Assembly (NCBI GenBank): GCA_026745465.1
Contig: JACYXH010000249.1
Coordinates: 206,001 to 270,000, forward strand
Direction of reading: 5' to 3'
Length of the DNA stretch: 64,000 nt
Origin: Lota lota
Lineage: Eukaryota > Chordata > Actinopteri > Gadiformes > Lotidae
Below the pieces are notes generated by a model that did not search any database, had not been told where the DNA came from, and worked only from the letters and a program-made list of their open reading frames with translations. Shown here in pieces: positions 1 through 12,366 of the stretch (positions within the stretch are counted from its first letter, which is position 1; each line of letters starts with the position of its first letter). The translations under genes were made by a program, and so were the position numbers.

Positions 1-810
1 CAGTGCAACCACACACAACGCAAGCGGTGTGCCTGCGCGTCCGCACAATTACGCCGAGGAGCATTACTACGAACGACGGTGTTACAACACGGGAAACGCA
101 GCAAGTCAAGAGCGTGTTTACAAAGTTAAGGGACAAAAAGAGTTCGCCGACCCCATGTCGTTTCCCCTGGGAAACCACTGCTCTACGACAGGGCCGTTAG
201 AAACGTCGCCTATTAGCTGCTTTATCATAAAACCAGCACACATATAATTCAACTGCTCATTTTCTCCGAATTTAAGTAACTATGTATGTTAAACCGGATT
301 GTTCATGTGCACCGCCTTACCGATTAAAAGTGACCCCATGGTTCAGCAGCACCGTCTCTCTCCGTACTCCTCTCTCTGTTAGCACCGTGAGCAGCGCCGC
401 CTGAAAAGTAGAAGGCGAAACCTTACCGTGGCCCACGCTGATTGGTGCGTTAGTGGCTCCGCTCCTCTCTGGCCAATCGCTGTGCGCCGTGTAGTTCTCT
501 CTGCCGGTGTACAGCACGAGAGGAAGCCCGACACAGAGCGTGTCTATGAATGGATGGACGGTCGACAGAGTAAACAAAACACGGAATTAAGAGGAAAGAA
601 AAGGCGTAGGTTAACTATCAAATATGCCCCGGACCAACCAGAAGGGTGGGGCCATTGTTGGTTTTAATAGAACACAAAAGAAACAGCAACAAAAAACAAA
701 CAACTGTCCTCACGAGTTTGTAAGGGAAAGTGTGAACCTTGTTCAAGTTCTACAGTTCAGTGGTTACATTATTATCAGAGTTGTGATGGGTCCCAGAGAA
801 ATACATGTCT

Positions 811-813
<3 letters not shown>
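1..813. other. Upstream DNA, no recognised gene
   Basis: I see no convincing coding exon. Two CCAAT-type boxes in opposite orientation lie near 439-444 and 472-477 in a fairly GC-rich patch (about 400-560), which could be a promoter. No matching downstream exon was recognised. Short open frames here have no family resemblance. Confidence 0.4.

Positions 814-872
<59 letters not shown>
814..872. repeat. (TA)n microsatellite
   Basis: Uninterrupted TA dinucleotide array of about 29 units, followed by degenerate AT-rich sequence. The following 873-1518 is AT-rich with no gene. It includes a small inverted repeat near 1245-1276 with 12-bp arms. Confidence 0.95.
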
Positions 873-874
<2 letters not shown>

Positions 875-1514
875 TATATTATATGTGTGCTCTCCAACAC
901 CAACAAAATACACTATATAGATATATGATGCAATAACAGAATGTAATAGCAAATATAGCTACACTGTAGCCTACCACAATTGCATCATTCGATAGTTTTC
1001 GAGGCATTTGGGGATTTTACCAAATTCGTCAACTTTTGTATAATATTATGATATAAAAATATTCATAATTATTATGATCATTATGGCTAATTATGACTAA
1101 TCATAATTTCTAATAGTCGGCCATCTCAACAAAGGCCTATTTAGAATCTTCTTGAATGCTTTGTTTAAGTGTGCTTTTAACCACTAGAGGGAGACAACTG
1201 TTATGGTAATACAGGTGCGTTGCTGTCTGATTGAACACAGCGCATATTCAACAATTTCATATTGTTGAATATGAACAATTTCATATGGGGAAAGTGGGAT
1301 AGGCTGTTAGTGTGTATGGCCTATATGCCTAGGTCGGTTTATTATTTATGATATTTTGTTAACAAAAAGCATAAAGGGAACGTCCCTTTTGGTTGGAAAA
1401 TGCGATACGATTTTGTTTACGGCTTTAGGTCGCCGTGCCCTATTTAATGTAATTATTAAAGGCTATTGCTTTACTATGCATATAGTCACACAGTGCCTCG
1501 TTAGTTGTCAGGCG

Positions 1515-1518
<4 letters not shown>

Positions 1519-1605
<87 letters not shown>
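1519..1605. repeat. (TC)n microsatellite
   Basis: Perfect TC array of about 43 units, upstream of kcnf1. The Ser-Leu open frame across it is a translation artefact of the repeat. Confidence 0.97.
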
Positions 1606-1609
<4 letters not shown>

Positions 1610-1843
1610 AGTGACGACTGCTTAGATTCCACGTTCCCTAAACTAACTCCCTGTAGGCCTCATCGTCGCCAAATCCAATTCAAATGCGTTCATTTATTTG
1701 CGTAGTTACTATGTATGTGCTTTGGCGCGCGCCGGACTACACGGCGCGCACTTTACAGCCAAGTTGGCCACCGAGCACAGGCGCACTGTCCACTGCCTAG
1801 AGACGGCCGCGGAACAGACAGGGCTGTGCGCTCCATCGCAGCC

Positions 1844-1844
<1 letters not shown>

Positions 1845-1911
<67 letters not shown>
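1845..1911. repeat. Poly(C) then (AC)n tract in kcnf1 5' flank
   Basis: About 31 consecutive C residues pass directly into about 18 AC units. The block ends about 70 bases before the first candidate kcnf1 ATG, so it lies in the probable 5' leader or proximal promoter of that gene. Confidence 0.95.
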
Positions 1912-1983
1912 AGGGACGGTCAGATGCGCGCGTAAGAACCAGCGCACCGAGTTTGGAACACGGGAAGACAACTGGACGGCGCA

Positions 1984-3495
1984 ATGGCTTGCTACAACAC
2001 TTTTTTGTTGAAAACGGACAACGTTGAGAAGAAAATCATCATGTGGGGTTTTCCGAGGACACGGTATGCGAATTGCAATGGATCTTCCGAGGCCGGCGAA
2101 CAGACCGAGATTGTAGTGAACATAGGGGGTGTGAAACAGGTGTTGTACGGGGACGTGCTTACTCGCTTCCCGGAGACCCGTTTGGCAGAAATAGTGCAGA
2201 GTTCATCTGCAGGTTCCGAAGAGCTCTCTTCACTTTGTGACGACTACGACCCGGACACGAGAGAGTTGTACTTCGACAGAGACCCCGACGCGTTCAAGTG
2301 CATTGTGGAGCTGTATTATTATGGGGAGATACACATGAAACGAGGCATCTGCCCGATTTGTTTCATGAAGGAAATGGAGTTCTGGAAAATAGACCCCGAT
2401 TATCTCGACGAATGCTGTAAGAGCAACCTGAGCGACGTGGAGAATGAACTCGCAGAGATCGCCGAAAAAGTGAAAACGATTTTAGTGGACCGTGAGGGGG
2501 ATCCGTCGGGCACAGGCTGGCAGCGCTTCCAAACGTTCCTGTGGAGACTCATGGAGAAGCCCGAGTCTTCGCTCCCCGCGCGCATCATAGCCATCGTTTC
2601 CTTCTTCTTCATCCTCGTCTCCTCCGTGGTGATGTGTGTGGGCACCATCCCCGATGTGCAAATAGAAGACGCGGAGGGTAACCTCACGGAGCACCCGACG
2701 CTGGAGCTCATCGAGACAATATGCATAGGTTGGTTCACCGTGGAATATATACTGCGTTTACTCTCCTCCCCGAATAAAGTCAAATTTGTCCTGTCTTTCA
2801 TGAACATTGTCGACTTCATGGCCATCATGCCGTTCTTCGTGGTGTGGACTTTAACGTCTCTCGGTACAGCCATGATGGAGCTGGCCAACGTGCAACAGGC
2901 GGTGCAGGCTTTGCGCATTATGCGCATTGCGCGGATTTTCAAGCTGGCACGGCATTCGTCAGGCCTCCAAACTCTCACATCGGCTCTAAAGAGCAGCTTC
3001 AAAGAGCTGGGCCTGCTGCTAATGTACATGGGCGTGGGGGTGTTTCTGTTCTCCGCGCTGGGCTACACCATGGAGCAGAGTCACCCGGACACCTTGTTTA
3101 CAAGCATCCCTCAGTCCTTCTGGTGGGCCGTCATCACCATGACGACGGTGGGCTACGGCGACGTGTACCCAAAGACCACTCTGGGTCGGTGCAACGCGGC
3201 GGTCAGCTTCCTCTGTGGGGTCATCGCCATCGCGTTGCCCATTCACCCAATCATCAACAACTTTGTCATCTTCTACAACAAGCAACAGGTGCTGGAGACT
3301 GCGGCCAAGCACGAGCTCGAGCTGATGGCGCTGCGCACCAGCGACGGCGACTTGACGGTGGTTTCCCGGAGCTCTCGCGAGTCTGTCGTTGGGTCCGAGC
3401 TTTGGGACAAGCCTTTGACTTCTTCTCACAGCGAGTTCCATGTGCCCTTGGTCAAAAAAGCACGCGCAAAAGGAGGGATGGAACCCGCAGAATGA
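1984..3495 (+). CDS. kcnf1: Voltage-gated potassium channel modifier subunit Kv5.1 (KCNF1)
   Basis: Intronless 503-residue frame, close to the roughly 494 residues known for human KCNF1. Kv5.1 forms no current alone; it co-assembles with Kv2 subunits in the plasma membrane and alters their gating. Visible parts are a T1 tetramerisation domain (from EIVVNIGG, about residue 42), the non-Shaker zinc motif H-X5-C-X20-CC (HMKRGIC to ECC), S1-S3 helices, and the S4 sensor RIMRIARIFKLARHSSG (about 311). The pore filter is TTVGYGDV (about 387). S6 has ALPIHP (about 417) in place of the usual Pro-Val-Pro, which is typical of Kv5.1. The first ATG (1984) has G at -3 and G at +4. A second in-frame ATG at 2041 would give 484 residues, and homology to Kv5.1 begins only after it, so the start is unsettled. 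The paralogue (a or b) was not determined. Confidence 0.96.
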   Translation: MACYNTFLLKTDNVEKKIIMWGFPRTRYANCNGSSEAGEQTEIVVNIGGVKQVLYGDVLTRFPETRLAEIVQSSSAGSEELSSLCDDYDPDTRELYFDRDPDAFKCIVELYYYGEIHMKRGICPICFMKEMEFWKIDPDYLDECCKSNLSDVENELAEIAEKVKTILVDREGDPSGTGWQRFQTFLWRLMEKPESSLPARIIAIVSFFFILVSSVVMCVGTIPDVQIEDAEGNLTEHPTLELIETICIGWFTVEYILRLLSSPNKVKFVLSFMNIVDFMAIMPFFVVWTLTSLGTAMMELANVQQAVQALRIMRIARIFKLARHSSGLQTLTSALKSSFKELGLLLMYMGVGVFLFSALGYTMEQSHPDTLFTSIPQSFWWAVITMTTVGYGDVYPKTTLGRCNAAVSFLCGVIAIALPIHPIINNFVIFYNKQQVLETAAKHELELMALRTSDGDLTVVSRSSRESVVGSELWDKPLTSSHSEFHVPLVKKARAKGGMEPAE

Positions 3496-4376
3496 ACATG
3501 AATTTGAAAGACAAGAGAAAAAAAACACACACATCGGATTAACCATACGATTTCACCCGTGTTGCTTTACATGCCTAAATACATAATGCACTGGCAGCCT
3601 ATAGCTTGTATGTGTACAGCCATGCAGTATTTGCTTGTCCTTGTATAGCCAATTGAATGAAAAGGATCAGCATGGGAAGGTTGCTGGTCGGTTCTTTTTA
3701 TTGAGTTTGCGCCTTTTAAAGAGATATTGACTAAATGAACTGCAGTTTTTTTTGCGCGGCTACTAAAAGAAGGCCAAGGAAAGGAGATTGAGCGGCGCGT
3801 AACTTGCAGCAACCTCTAGTGCGGCGATCCCCGTTCGTGCTTATATAATACATATATAATTATATATATATATACGGTATACATATACATATATAATATA
3901 TATACATATATAATATATATGCTTATATACACCCCGTCCACATAAGATCTTCTACACTTCTACACTGTAACATATTATTCTAGGCATAAATCATATGTCT
4001 CTGGAGGAGTGGAGGGTGTGTGTGTGTGTGTGTGTGTGGGGGGGGGGGGTTATTGTATTGTATTGCTTTTTTTCGGACTCTAAAAATGAAGTCATTAATT
4101 CAGATTAGTAAATAAAAGCGTCCTTATAGTCAAATGATGTTCTATCCTATGGCTGCATTTGAAATAGCCCATACGAAATGACCCCTGACCCCTGCTGACC
4201 GGAGGGGAAGTGGAAGACCTGAAGAGTTGCAGTCCCACGCAGTCACACACAGCGAGCATCGCTACTGGAGAGAGCACTATTATTATTATTCGCTACTCTG
4301 AAGATTATTCACTGTTGCAGAAAAATGTGCCAGGTTGGGCTTCCATTTTGCATCTTCCATTTTCAAGCAGCTTGCA
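3496..4376. other. kcnf1 3' flank, AT-rich
   Basis: Probable kcnf1 3' UTR followed by anonymous DNA. An AT-rich stretch of TATATA/ATACAT repeats occupies about 3842-3930, and a TG run passing into poly(G) lies at about 4018-4050. A possible AATAAA polyadenylation signal lies near 4111. No coding exon seen. Confidence 0.5.
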
Positions 4377-4514
4377 CATCTCTCTCTCTCTCCCTCTCTC
4401 TCTTTTCCTCACTCTCTCTCTTTCTATCTCTCTCTCTCACACTCTCGCTCTCTCTCTCCCTCTCTCTCAGAGAATGTGTCTATTGACCACGAAGTTAGGC
4501 GCTTGTAGGCATGT

Positions 4515-4548
<34 letters not shown>
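4377..4548. repeat. CT-rich tract and poly(G) run
   Basis: Impure CT-rich low-complexity sequence (4377-4475), short unique sequence, then about 34 consecutive G residues (4515-4548). Low-complexity peptides predicted across it are artefacts. Confidence 0.9.
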
Positions 4549-4549
<1 letters not shown>

Positions 4550-4621
4550 GGGGAGGGTTAGCAACAACAACTCGGCAAGACTGTCCGCCCCCGCACTCAC
4601 ACATACACACTCTCACACATA

Positions 4622-4624
<3 letters not shown>

Positions 4625-4666
<42 letters not shown>

Positions 4667-4854
4667 ACACACACATACACAATTTCACACACACAATCAC
4701 ACACAGTCACACACACAATCTCACACACACACCATCTTACACACACACGCGCACACACACACACACACATACACAATTTCACATGCACAATCACACAGTC
4801 ACACACACAATCTCTCACACACACACAAACACACACACCATCTCACACACACCA

Positions 4855-4910
<56 letters not shown>
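4625..4910. repeat. Compound (TC)n and (CA)n microsatellite
   Basis: A TC array (about 20 units) is followed by interrupted CA-rich repeats with regular AATTTCAC, AATCAC and CATCTCAC interruptions, ending in a pure CA array (about 4855-4908). The interruptions recur in order, suggesting local duplication of short blocks. Confidence 0.92.
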
Positions 4911-4912
<2 letters not shown>

Positions 4913-6500
4913 GTTCATTAACAGGATAGTGCTGCTATCTCCCCCAGCAGGGCGAAGCAACAGATCCACGTATGTCAAATCCTGGACACAAACCCCCTTT
5001 GTATCCTCTGATGGATGGAGCCACAATGCTTAAGATGTGTATCGTGCAGTTGGACAATGTCACTCTGTCTTCCTCTCTCTCTCCTTCTCTCCCTCCCTGT
5101 CTCACTCTAGCTCTCTCTCTTCCTCAGTCACTCTCTTGCCCAAATCGCTCAGGATAGTACAAATGCACAAGCAAACACATGTATTGTCGCATTCGAATTT
5201 AGACATACAGGCCTTAAAATATAGCCCTCCTTTCCTCTGCCACCCACCTACTCAGCTAACAAAGAGACACACGGATGTGTGTGTGAGTACACATTCACAC
5301 ATGCACACTGGCAGACACACACCCACTGTTCGGGCACAAATGAAAACACAGAACAAGCAGCAGTATAATTATACATAACCTATAATTTTACCTGGAAATA
5401 ATACTAGAAAATATACACCCACTACATGAGATGAACAAGATAGAGATCTTGGATAAATTACAATATCATTACAATAACAGTTTGAATAAGAATATTCTGA
5501 GCTTATCTAACTAGGTAACATGTATGCTATGGGGAATTATCCACCGTATTTTCACATAAGACCTCTGGGACACTCTAGATGGCGTTTAATTATTATGTCT
5601 TTGTTGTTTCTATGGCTGACATTTTTAATAGTTCCACTATCATTATTGTCTCATCCGTGTCGCAAATCGTCGCTGTAAAATACCCCCCATTTCCGATTTT
5701 CTGAAGAGCATGGTTTAAATACTGCATACTATCATTTCAGAAGGTGTTTGTGGTTGTGTTTTATTATTTCTTTTTTTGCTTTGAAGGGACATTTGTGCGT
5801 TGAAACTCACGTGTCCATTAAGCCCCCTCACAAGCTGTTATGTGTTTGCTGGTGAGCCACAGGAAGAGCAGACCAGTGTTGCGTTACACCATGACAACTA
5901 TGACAACGCAAATATGCACTTCCAACCGGAAAAGTTTTCTTCTCCTCTCTATGAAATATAGGGAGATGACATTGAGTTCGGCTATTTTTGTAATTGTTGT
6001 AGAGCTGTACCAGTGGAAACGTACTATGAAAGAAACACTGAAGAGCTGTGTGTATTAAACATGTTTGCTCAAAGTACATCAATGAGTTCAACAAACCCAT
6101 GCTTACACAATTCACTCATCTTGTGCTTGATTTCACACAGATTTATCCCTCTAGTAAATCCCCGACTGTCTTTTCAAAGCAGTTTTACTTTGAAATATGA
6201 TGAACTTTCACCGTGAACTGCAGATTTATGGGGTTGTCAACAAGCAAGGAAAGATCAAGGTTAAACACCTTGAGCAACAAGGGCATCTCAGTGTTTAGAA
6301 GAGAGATCAAGTAAAACACATGTTTACATTGAATAGTTTCCCTTTTAGAGGTTTTATAGATCGCTGGAAAACCTGTCAGGCTATACAAAGCCACAGAATT
6401 CCCCTTAATACACATGCAAATGCATGCCATTTAACGCCATGCTTCGTACAAACAAGCCTGAACTAAAGTGAACAGTGTAAAAACGGTTAAGATTGCGCTG
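4911..6500. other. Intergenic DNA, nothing recognised
   Basis: Mostly unique AT-rich sequence with a short CT-rich patch near 5070-5135. No open frame shows family resemblance or splice-supported coding potential. Confidence 0.4.
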
Positions 6501-6651
6501 CAGTCTGCCTGATGGAGTCTGCCTTCAGTCTGCCTGATGGAGTCTGCCTTCAGTCTGACGGAGTCTGCCTTCAGTCTGACGGAGTCTGCCTTCAGTCTGA
6601 CGGAGTCTGCCTTCAGTCTGATGGAGTCTGCCTTCAGTCTGACGGATTCTG
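6501..6651. repeat. 21-bp minisatellite
   Basis: About seven tandem copies of a unit close to CAGTCTGACGGAGTCTGCCTT. The first two copies are about 25 bp and the rest 21 bp. Because 21 is divisible by three, several frames stay open on both strands and give repetitive peptides. There is no other sign of a gene. Confidence 0.93.
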
Positions 6652-6810
6652 CACACACAACACCCGTGGGAATCCATATTCCGCAAAACATGCTCCGATG
6701 TAATTATTGGATGAGAATGCAGACGCATAACGCTCAGCGGCATGCCCCCCCCCCCTATACCCCCCACCCCCCCTGTCTCTGACATACAGACATGCTCAGC
6801 TGTGGGGGAG

Positions 6811-6820
6811 AGAGCGAGAG

Positions 6821-6902
<82 letters not shown>

Positions 6903-6918
6903 GGAGAGAGAGAGAGAG

Positions 6919-7007
<89 letters not shown>

Positions 7008-7186
7008 GAAAGAGACAGAGAGAGGGAGAGAGAGAGGGAGAGAGAACAAGGGAGAGGGAGAGAGAGAGAGGGAGAGAGAACAAGGGAGAGGGAGAGAGTG
7101 AGAGAGAGCGAGGGAAAGAGACAGAGAGAGAGAGAGCGAGAGAGTGAGAGAGAGCGAGGGAAATAGACAGAGAGAGAGGGAGGGGG
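6811..7186. repeat. Long purine (GA)n-rich tract
   Basis: About 375 bases almost purely A and G on the plus strand, built from GA arrays broken by GAGCGAGA, GGGAGA, ACAGAGA and ACAAGGGAGAGG motifs. The Ser-Leu-rich minus-strand frames are artefacts of the repeat. Confidence 0.95.
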
Positions 7187-10100
7187 CAGTTAATCCCCCC
7201 ATTGAACATAGATACTACAGGAATAGAAGTAGACATAAAAGGAAAAACCTTCTCAAAGCTGTAACAGTGTTTTATTCTCTCTAACTTGTAGGGAAGGCCC
7301 TCCTGGGTGCACCATTTGCCGGGTTGATTTACAGAATTAGGGTGGGAAGAATGGGAAGAAAAGATTAAATATGACCTTCTCACAAAGCGGCCAGGAGGAT
7401 TGGTGGGCTGGAGATACAGCCCCATCCCTCTTCTACTTTTTTTCACTTCTTCTGACATTGCTTTCCCCACTTGAAGGTTTGTCGTCCTGTGGCTCTTGGC
7501 ATCCACCATACAACTCCACACAGAGTAACATAGAAACTATAAACATTTGTGAGTCAGTTCATTTGGAATATTATTTAGTTCAGGGCCATCATGGTGAATG
7601 AACGTCTGAATTCTACTAATAATAATAGACTATTAACGCCTATTTTGGGCGAGAAATGGATTGTTGTCAGTCATTTGGTGAGTTTTTAAACAGTTAAAAA
7701 AAAACATTTAAAAATGTAATTCAGTAAAACTATATATTTCCAATGCGGAAATTCACTCCATTATAGTCACTGAACATGAAGCACTCTCTTTGACACTAAA
7801 TAATCCCTGCACAATACAAGTTATCATGTTCCAACACATTTAGCTGATATGCTTCTGTTGGCCTTTGCAACAACAAACAAGGACACTGAAGGTCAAAGGT
7901 CAAGGACTAAGAACTTCAGATACAATAGAAGTAAGCCACATGCTATTGCTGCGTCTCTTTCTAAAGGCATATTGTTTGTTACCAGTGTAGCACAATGCCT
8001 TAGCATAGCGAAGTGTGCCCTGCTATGTCCTTCAATTAACCTAAAAGTTTGTTTATATGCATGCTGGTACATTTTCCTATGATTATTATTATCAAGCACA
8101 ATTACTTTCCCAAGCTGGTCTTCAAAACAGCTGTGCTGATCCAGATTGTGAGGGAGAAGATCCAAGATTTAAAAAAATAATAATTTGGTCTTCCAGGGTC
8201 CAATTCCTGTCCCTACACTCACCGATAAGCATTCTGGCTTTGCTCTGACATATTGTGTGTGTGTATGTATGTGTGTGTGTGTGTGTGTATGCTCTCCAGT
8301 GTATTTATGTTGTACTGCAAATATACATTGTATTGCATTGTATATTCTATGAAAGTGGTGTAGATACTCACTTCGCTTTTTTTTCATTTGGTTTTATGCT
8401 TTTCTTGTCCCGCACCAATGACATCAATGGTCCAATTAACATAAGAAGATGGCCGCAACATGTGACTGTTTCGGCTGAAGCCTCAGTCGGTTGTTCTGCA
8501 CTCTCCAGTGCCACTGCACCAACAGAGAAAAGACAAGAAGGAGTGAGGCAGTGTTGGAAGGGCCCGTTTAATTGGATCTGCCATGTAACATGGGTCCCCT
8601 GTCACTCTTTGTCATACATGTATGGACATCTCCTTAGGGAAGTGGTCCTTGAGGGGCCCAGAGCACACAGATCTGAAGATAGATGTGTGCTGTTGGTGAT
8701 CAGGTCACTGCGGATTATCCAATCTGAGAGCAATGGTGCTTTACGGAGTCGAACATAGCCTCTTCCCCCCTCTCACACAGAGTCCTACCGACACAGATTT
8801 GCTCAAATGTGCGCTCACCACCCCATATGTTCATGAGTAAGACAGCTCTGCATTATTGAAATATGCCATGCAGGCATCGAGCCAGCGCCTAGTGCAAGAC
8901 TCCAAGTGGATTTCTTTTTCATTTCCAAAGTAAGGAGTCTATCCATCCTATGAAAAATAATTGTAATTAAGTAGATTGGTAGCACGATAAGCGAAATGTG
9001 CTGATGGATGGTCTACCCGTTAGGGTTAGATTGTTTATTTGCAAAACGACAATAACATGTTCTTTGCTTCCAAGGACATTTCCATAAACGAAGGCCTTTT
9101 TTTCCCTCGATAACATCTGATATTTTACCTCCATCCCGACCGGCCCACCCTTTTGTGAAAAGGGTTTGGGTAATGACCCTCTTTCACAGTCCGACGGAGC
9201 GATACATGATCTTCCTCCGAGCTGCTTTGCCTTGACCTTCCCCTGGCAGGTCCAGATTAAGCACCCAGGCTTCTGGCTGGGGGTAGCAGAGGCTCTGAAT
9301 GCTCACTGGCCAGCCACGCCAACAATGCCGACAGCAACAACAGGTGACACGTCCAATATAGGCACAGTCCAAAGCCCCCCCAAAGACATGGAGTCCAGGG
9401 GGGAATCGCTATAGGTCTTGACCACGGGGGTGTGAATAGCAGGGGAAAAACAGGTGTAGCTCATTAAGTCAATGATGGGTGTCTTGGCATGCCAGCGCCT
9501 CTTATCATGAGATACACCAATACACTCCACTACCACATCTCTGTGATAAAGGCCTATTAGACTCCAGAAGTGCAGCTAGACACCTATGCTCCTTGTTTGC
9601 ACTCTTTGTTTTGTTGTTACACCATTTTAGCTCTGTTGGTCGTAGTTTGGCCAGATATTGACTATAGTAACTGTTTAATGTATGCACCTCAATGTCCAAT
9701 TATGTACTTCCTGTTATCGTACGGGCTATTATAAAGTTTAAAGAATCCTGAATGTCCTTCATATAATCGCTAACTATTTATACCTTCTACATTATCTGTA
9801 GATACTAGAGGGAAATTTATCTCAGCTTTCATACACACTTTCTTATTAATTGAAGGCGGGAGATGTGTATGTATGGATTAGAAGGATTAGGGTGATGATT
9901 CGATTTGGCCCCTGGGCGAGTGATGACGGGTGTCCTTGCCTTCATCAAGCAGCGGTGGGGCCGCGTGCTAGGGGGGCTCCTCAGCGTGGGTGAGCCTGCG
10001 GCGAACACAGATAGCACGCCCGCGTGGAAATCAACCCGCCCATTCTGCCAGAAATAAAGAGGACCAGTGGGGGCGGGACTCGGACGCGTCACTCTACTGG

Positions 10101-11344
10101 TTATGAAGCCTATCTGGGTATGGTGAGTAGATAGTAGTATCATCCGTAGACTCTCAAGAATGACAAATGCAGGATTCAGTACAATGTGAGCAGTGTTGGC
10201 TTGTTACTTTATCAAAATAAAAGAGGAACGAAAATCAGCACAATGTCAGTGGTTTTTATAGTGGATTACTCTTCTATAGGATTTACCATCGCTGCCACTG
10301 TCGTCATCGATGCATTAACACTCTGGACATTTCCCTTTCCTTCCCCCTTAGGCTTTTAACCTCTAGCAACATGTGAGGAGACCCCCCTCTCTCACACCCC
10401 CAACTTAACACAATTTACTGCACACACAAAACACATCCACCCACACACACACACCAACATGATCACCTCTGTTAAGTGATTTCTAGTGTCCCCGCCATTC
10501 CCTAGATAACACATATTCTCAGCATGAGCGTGACATGCAGAGAAAACAAGTATTTTTCAGAGAACAATCTTTCTAACCTCACGAAATAAAACACTGGCAG
10601 AGTGAGCATCAAAACAGGGGGAAAGAAAACCAATTAAATATTAAGCATGCTCTGGCTGCCTATGTTAAAAAAAAGAGGTTATTTTAAATCTACCAGTGGA
10701 TAAGCATTCTATCACTGGAAGGCTAGCTGTCGCTGGCTAACAAATGCCTATTATACTACAGCATTGTTTATTGCTCCTGATTGGTCAATAGCGTTTCAAA
10801 GGTGTTGATTTATTTTCAGTAATGGGACACAGCTCCAAATCGATGCACTACAAATCCAACATTAAAAACAAGCATCAAATAGAACTATCGACCAGCTGTT
10901 GCTCGACCACACAAAAACAATTTGCTCAAAGCACTGCAGACACATGTTTTAACTATATCTCACCCCAGTTGGTAACCGTGGTGTAAGCAGAATAATCCGT
11001 GACATACACAAGTATGCACGTATGCTGTGGTTTATTTCTTACGTACGAATGCATCCTCGAAACACACACTAAAAAGAGGAAGAGGAAGAAGAACAAGAAC
11101 AAGATGACGAAGGTGACACTGAGGTTCTTTAAGTAAACTACTCTGTATGAAGGCCACCTGTCCTCCGTGTGGCAGAAAGAGAAGCACGTCGTCATGTAAT
11201 GGAACCATTGGCATTTCAATCTGCCCCCCGTATGAAACGAGAGGTCACCCCCTGATTCCAAACGCAACACTTGGAAATGGAATTGTTATTCCCTGCACGT
11301 CCCCATCTCCTGATGTTACTTCAGCTGAATCTTCTACAGGTCTA
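7187..11344. other. Intergenic DNA, nothing recognised
   Basis: Unique sequence with a short TG array near 8255-8290. Open frames up to 167 residues exist but lack family resemblance or compositional signs of coding. Confidence 0.35.
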
Positions 11345-11346
11345 CA

Positions 11347-11350
11347 CCCC

Positions 11351-11381
<31 letters not shown>

Positions 11382-11382
11382 A
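11347..11382. repeat. Poly(C) then (CA)n
   Basis: About 21 C residues followed by a short CA array, the same C-to-CA organisation as at 1845-1911. Confidence 0.9.
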
Positions 11383-12329
11383 AGCACTTTTTTCTTTTTG
11401 CACTGATTTATTTGTTGTTTTGTTTTACAGAGAGTGCTATTTAAAATGCAGAGACCCAGTGCAGAGATCATTATATTTGGGTTCGCCCCCTGCTGGGGAC
11501 AAGAGGTGAACTGGTATGACCGTGTCTTTGCATTCAGGTTGTCAATTCAAAAAGAACAACAGGAAATCAATAGCCAGTATCCCCCCCTATGGAGGTGCTA
11601 ATCATCATGAATCTCCATACATGGGTCTATTTCCTGTGACTTTTGACTAATGGTCATCAGTGTGAACATGAATATGATGTATATGAAGTAAATGCATTCT
11701 CCTACTAGTGCCTGAATGTTGTGTGTCTGTATGACTGAACAGGAGTGCCTGGTGTTCAGTCAATGCCTGTAATCGTGCAATAAAACCGCCTAGATTCATG
11801 GCGTTGCATTAAACACAGCATCCATCCGGACACAGAGTCTCCTAATTGGCCGTTTCCCTAGAGAACAGTGAACGGGAGGCTATATACAACAACCAATCAC
11901 ACGAGAGACTGTCCAAGTTTTCTCAATAATGACACTACAGCCAGAGGAAGCAGCACCTTATTTACCACTGTGGCTGTCCTAATTTATGTGATCCATCAAG
12001 AAGATGCACAATCAAAGACATGTGTGCTTTTAGCTTTTAGTCCTTTTTACTAACCAGTTTTACACTCCGTTAAAACATTTTTAACGAAGTGTACTGTTGG
12101 GGACACAAAGACATGCACGTAACACAAAAAAACACACCATAAAAACCCTTTCATGTAACAATGAAAGGAGAGAGAAAGTCCTGCAGACTTTGGGGACACT
12201 GAATATGGGCTACAGTTTAACTCACCCGCATATTTTACCATGCGGCGTGGAGGGCTTTGTTGTCAGCATTTTCCCCCGCATGCTAATCGCCAACAGAAAT
12301 GTCCCGAGGCAGCGGTGACTCATCTCCCG

Positions 12330-12366
<37 letters not shown>

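Noticed and set aside
2400..3029. Long minus-strand frame opposite kcnf1
   Set aside because: Antisense shadow of the conserved channel coding sequence.
6525..7521. Minus-strand frames of 225 and 241 residues made of Ser-Leu repeats
   Set aside because: Translation of the GA/CT microsatellite only.
8255..8758. Plus-strand 167-residue frame
   Set aside because: Starts in a TG microsatellite and has no family resemblance or splice support.
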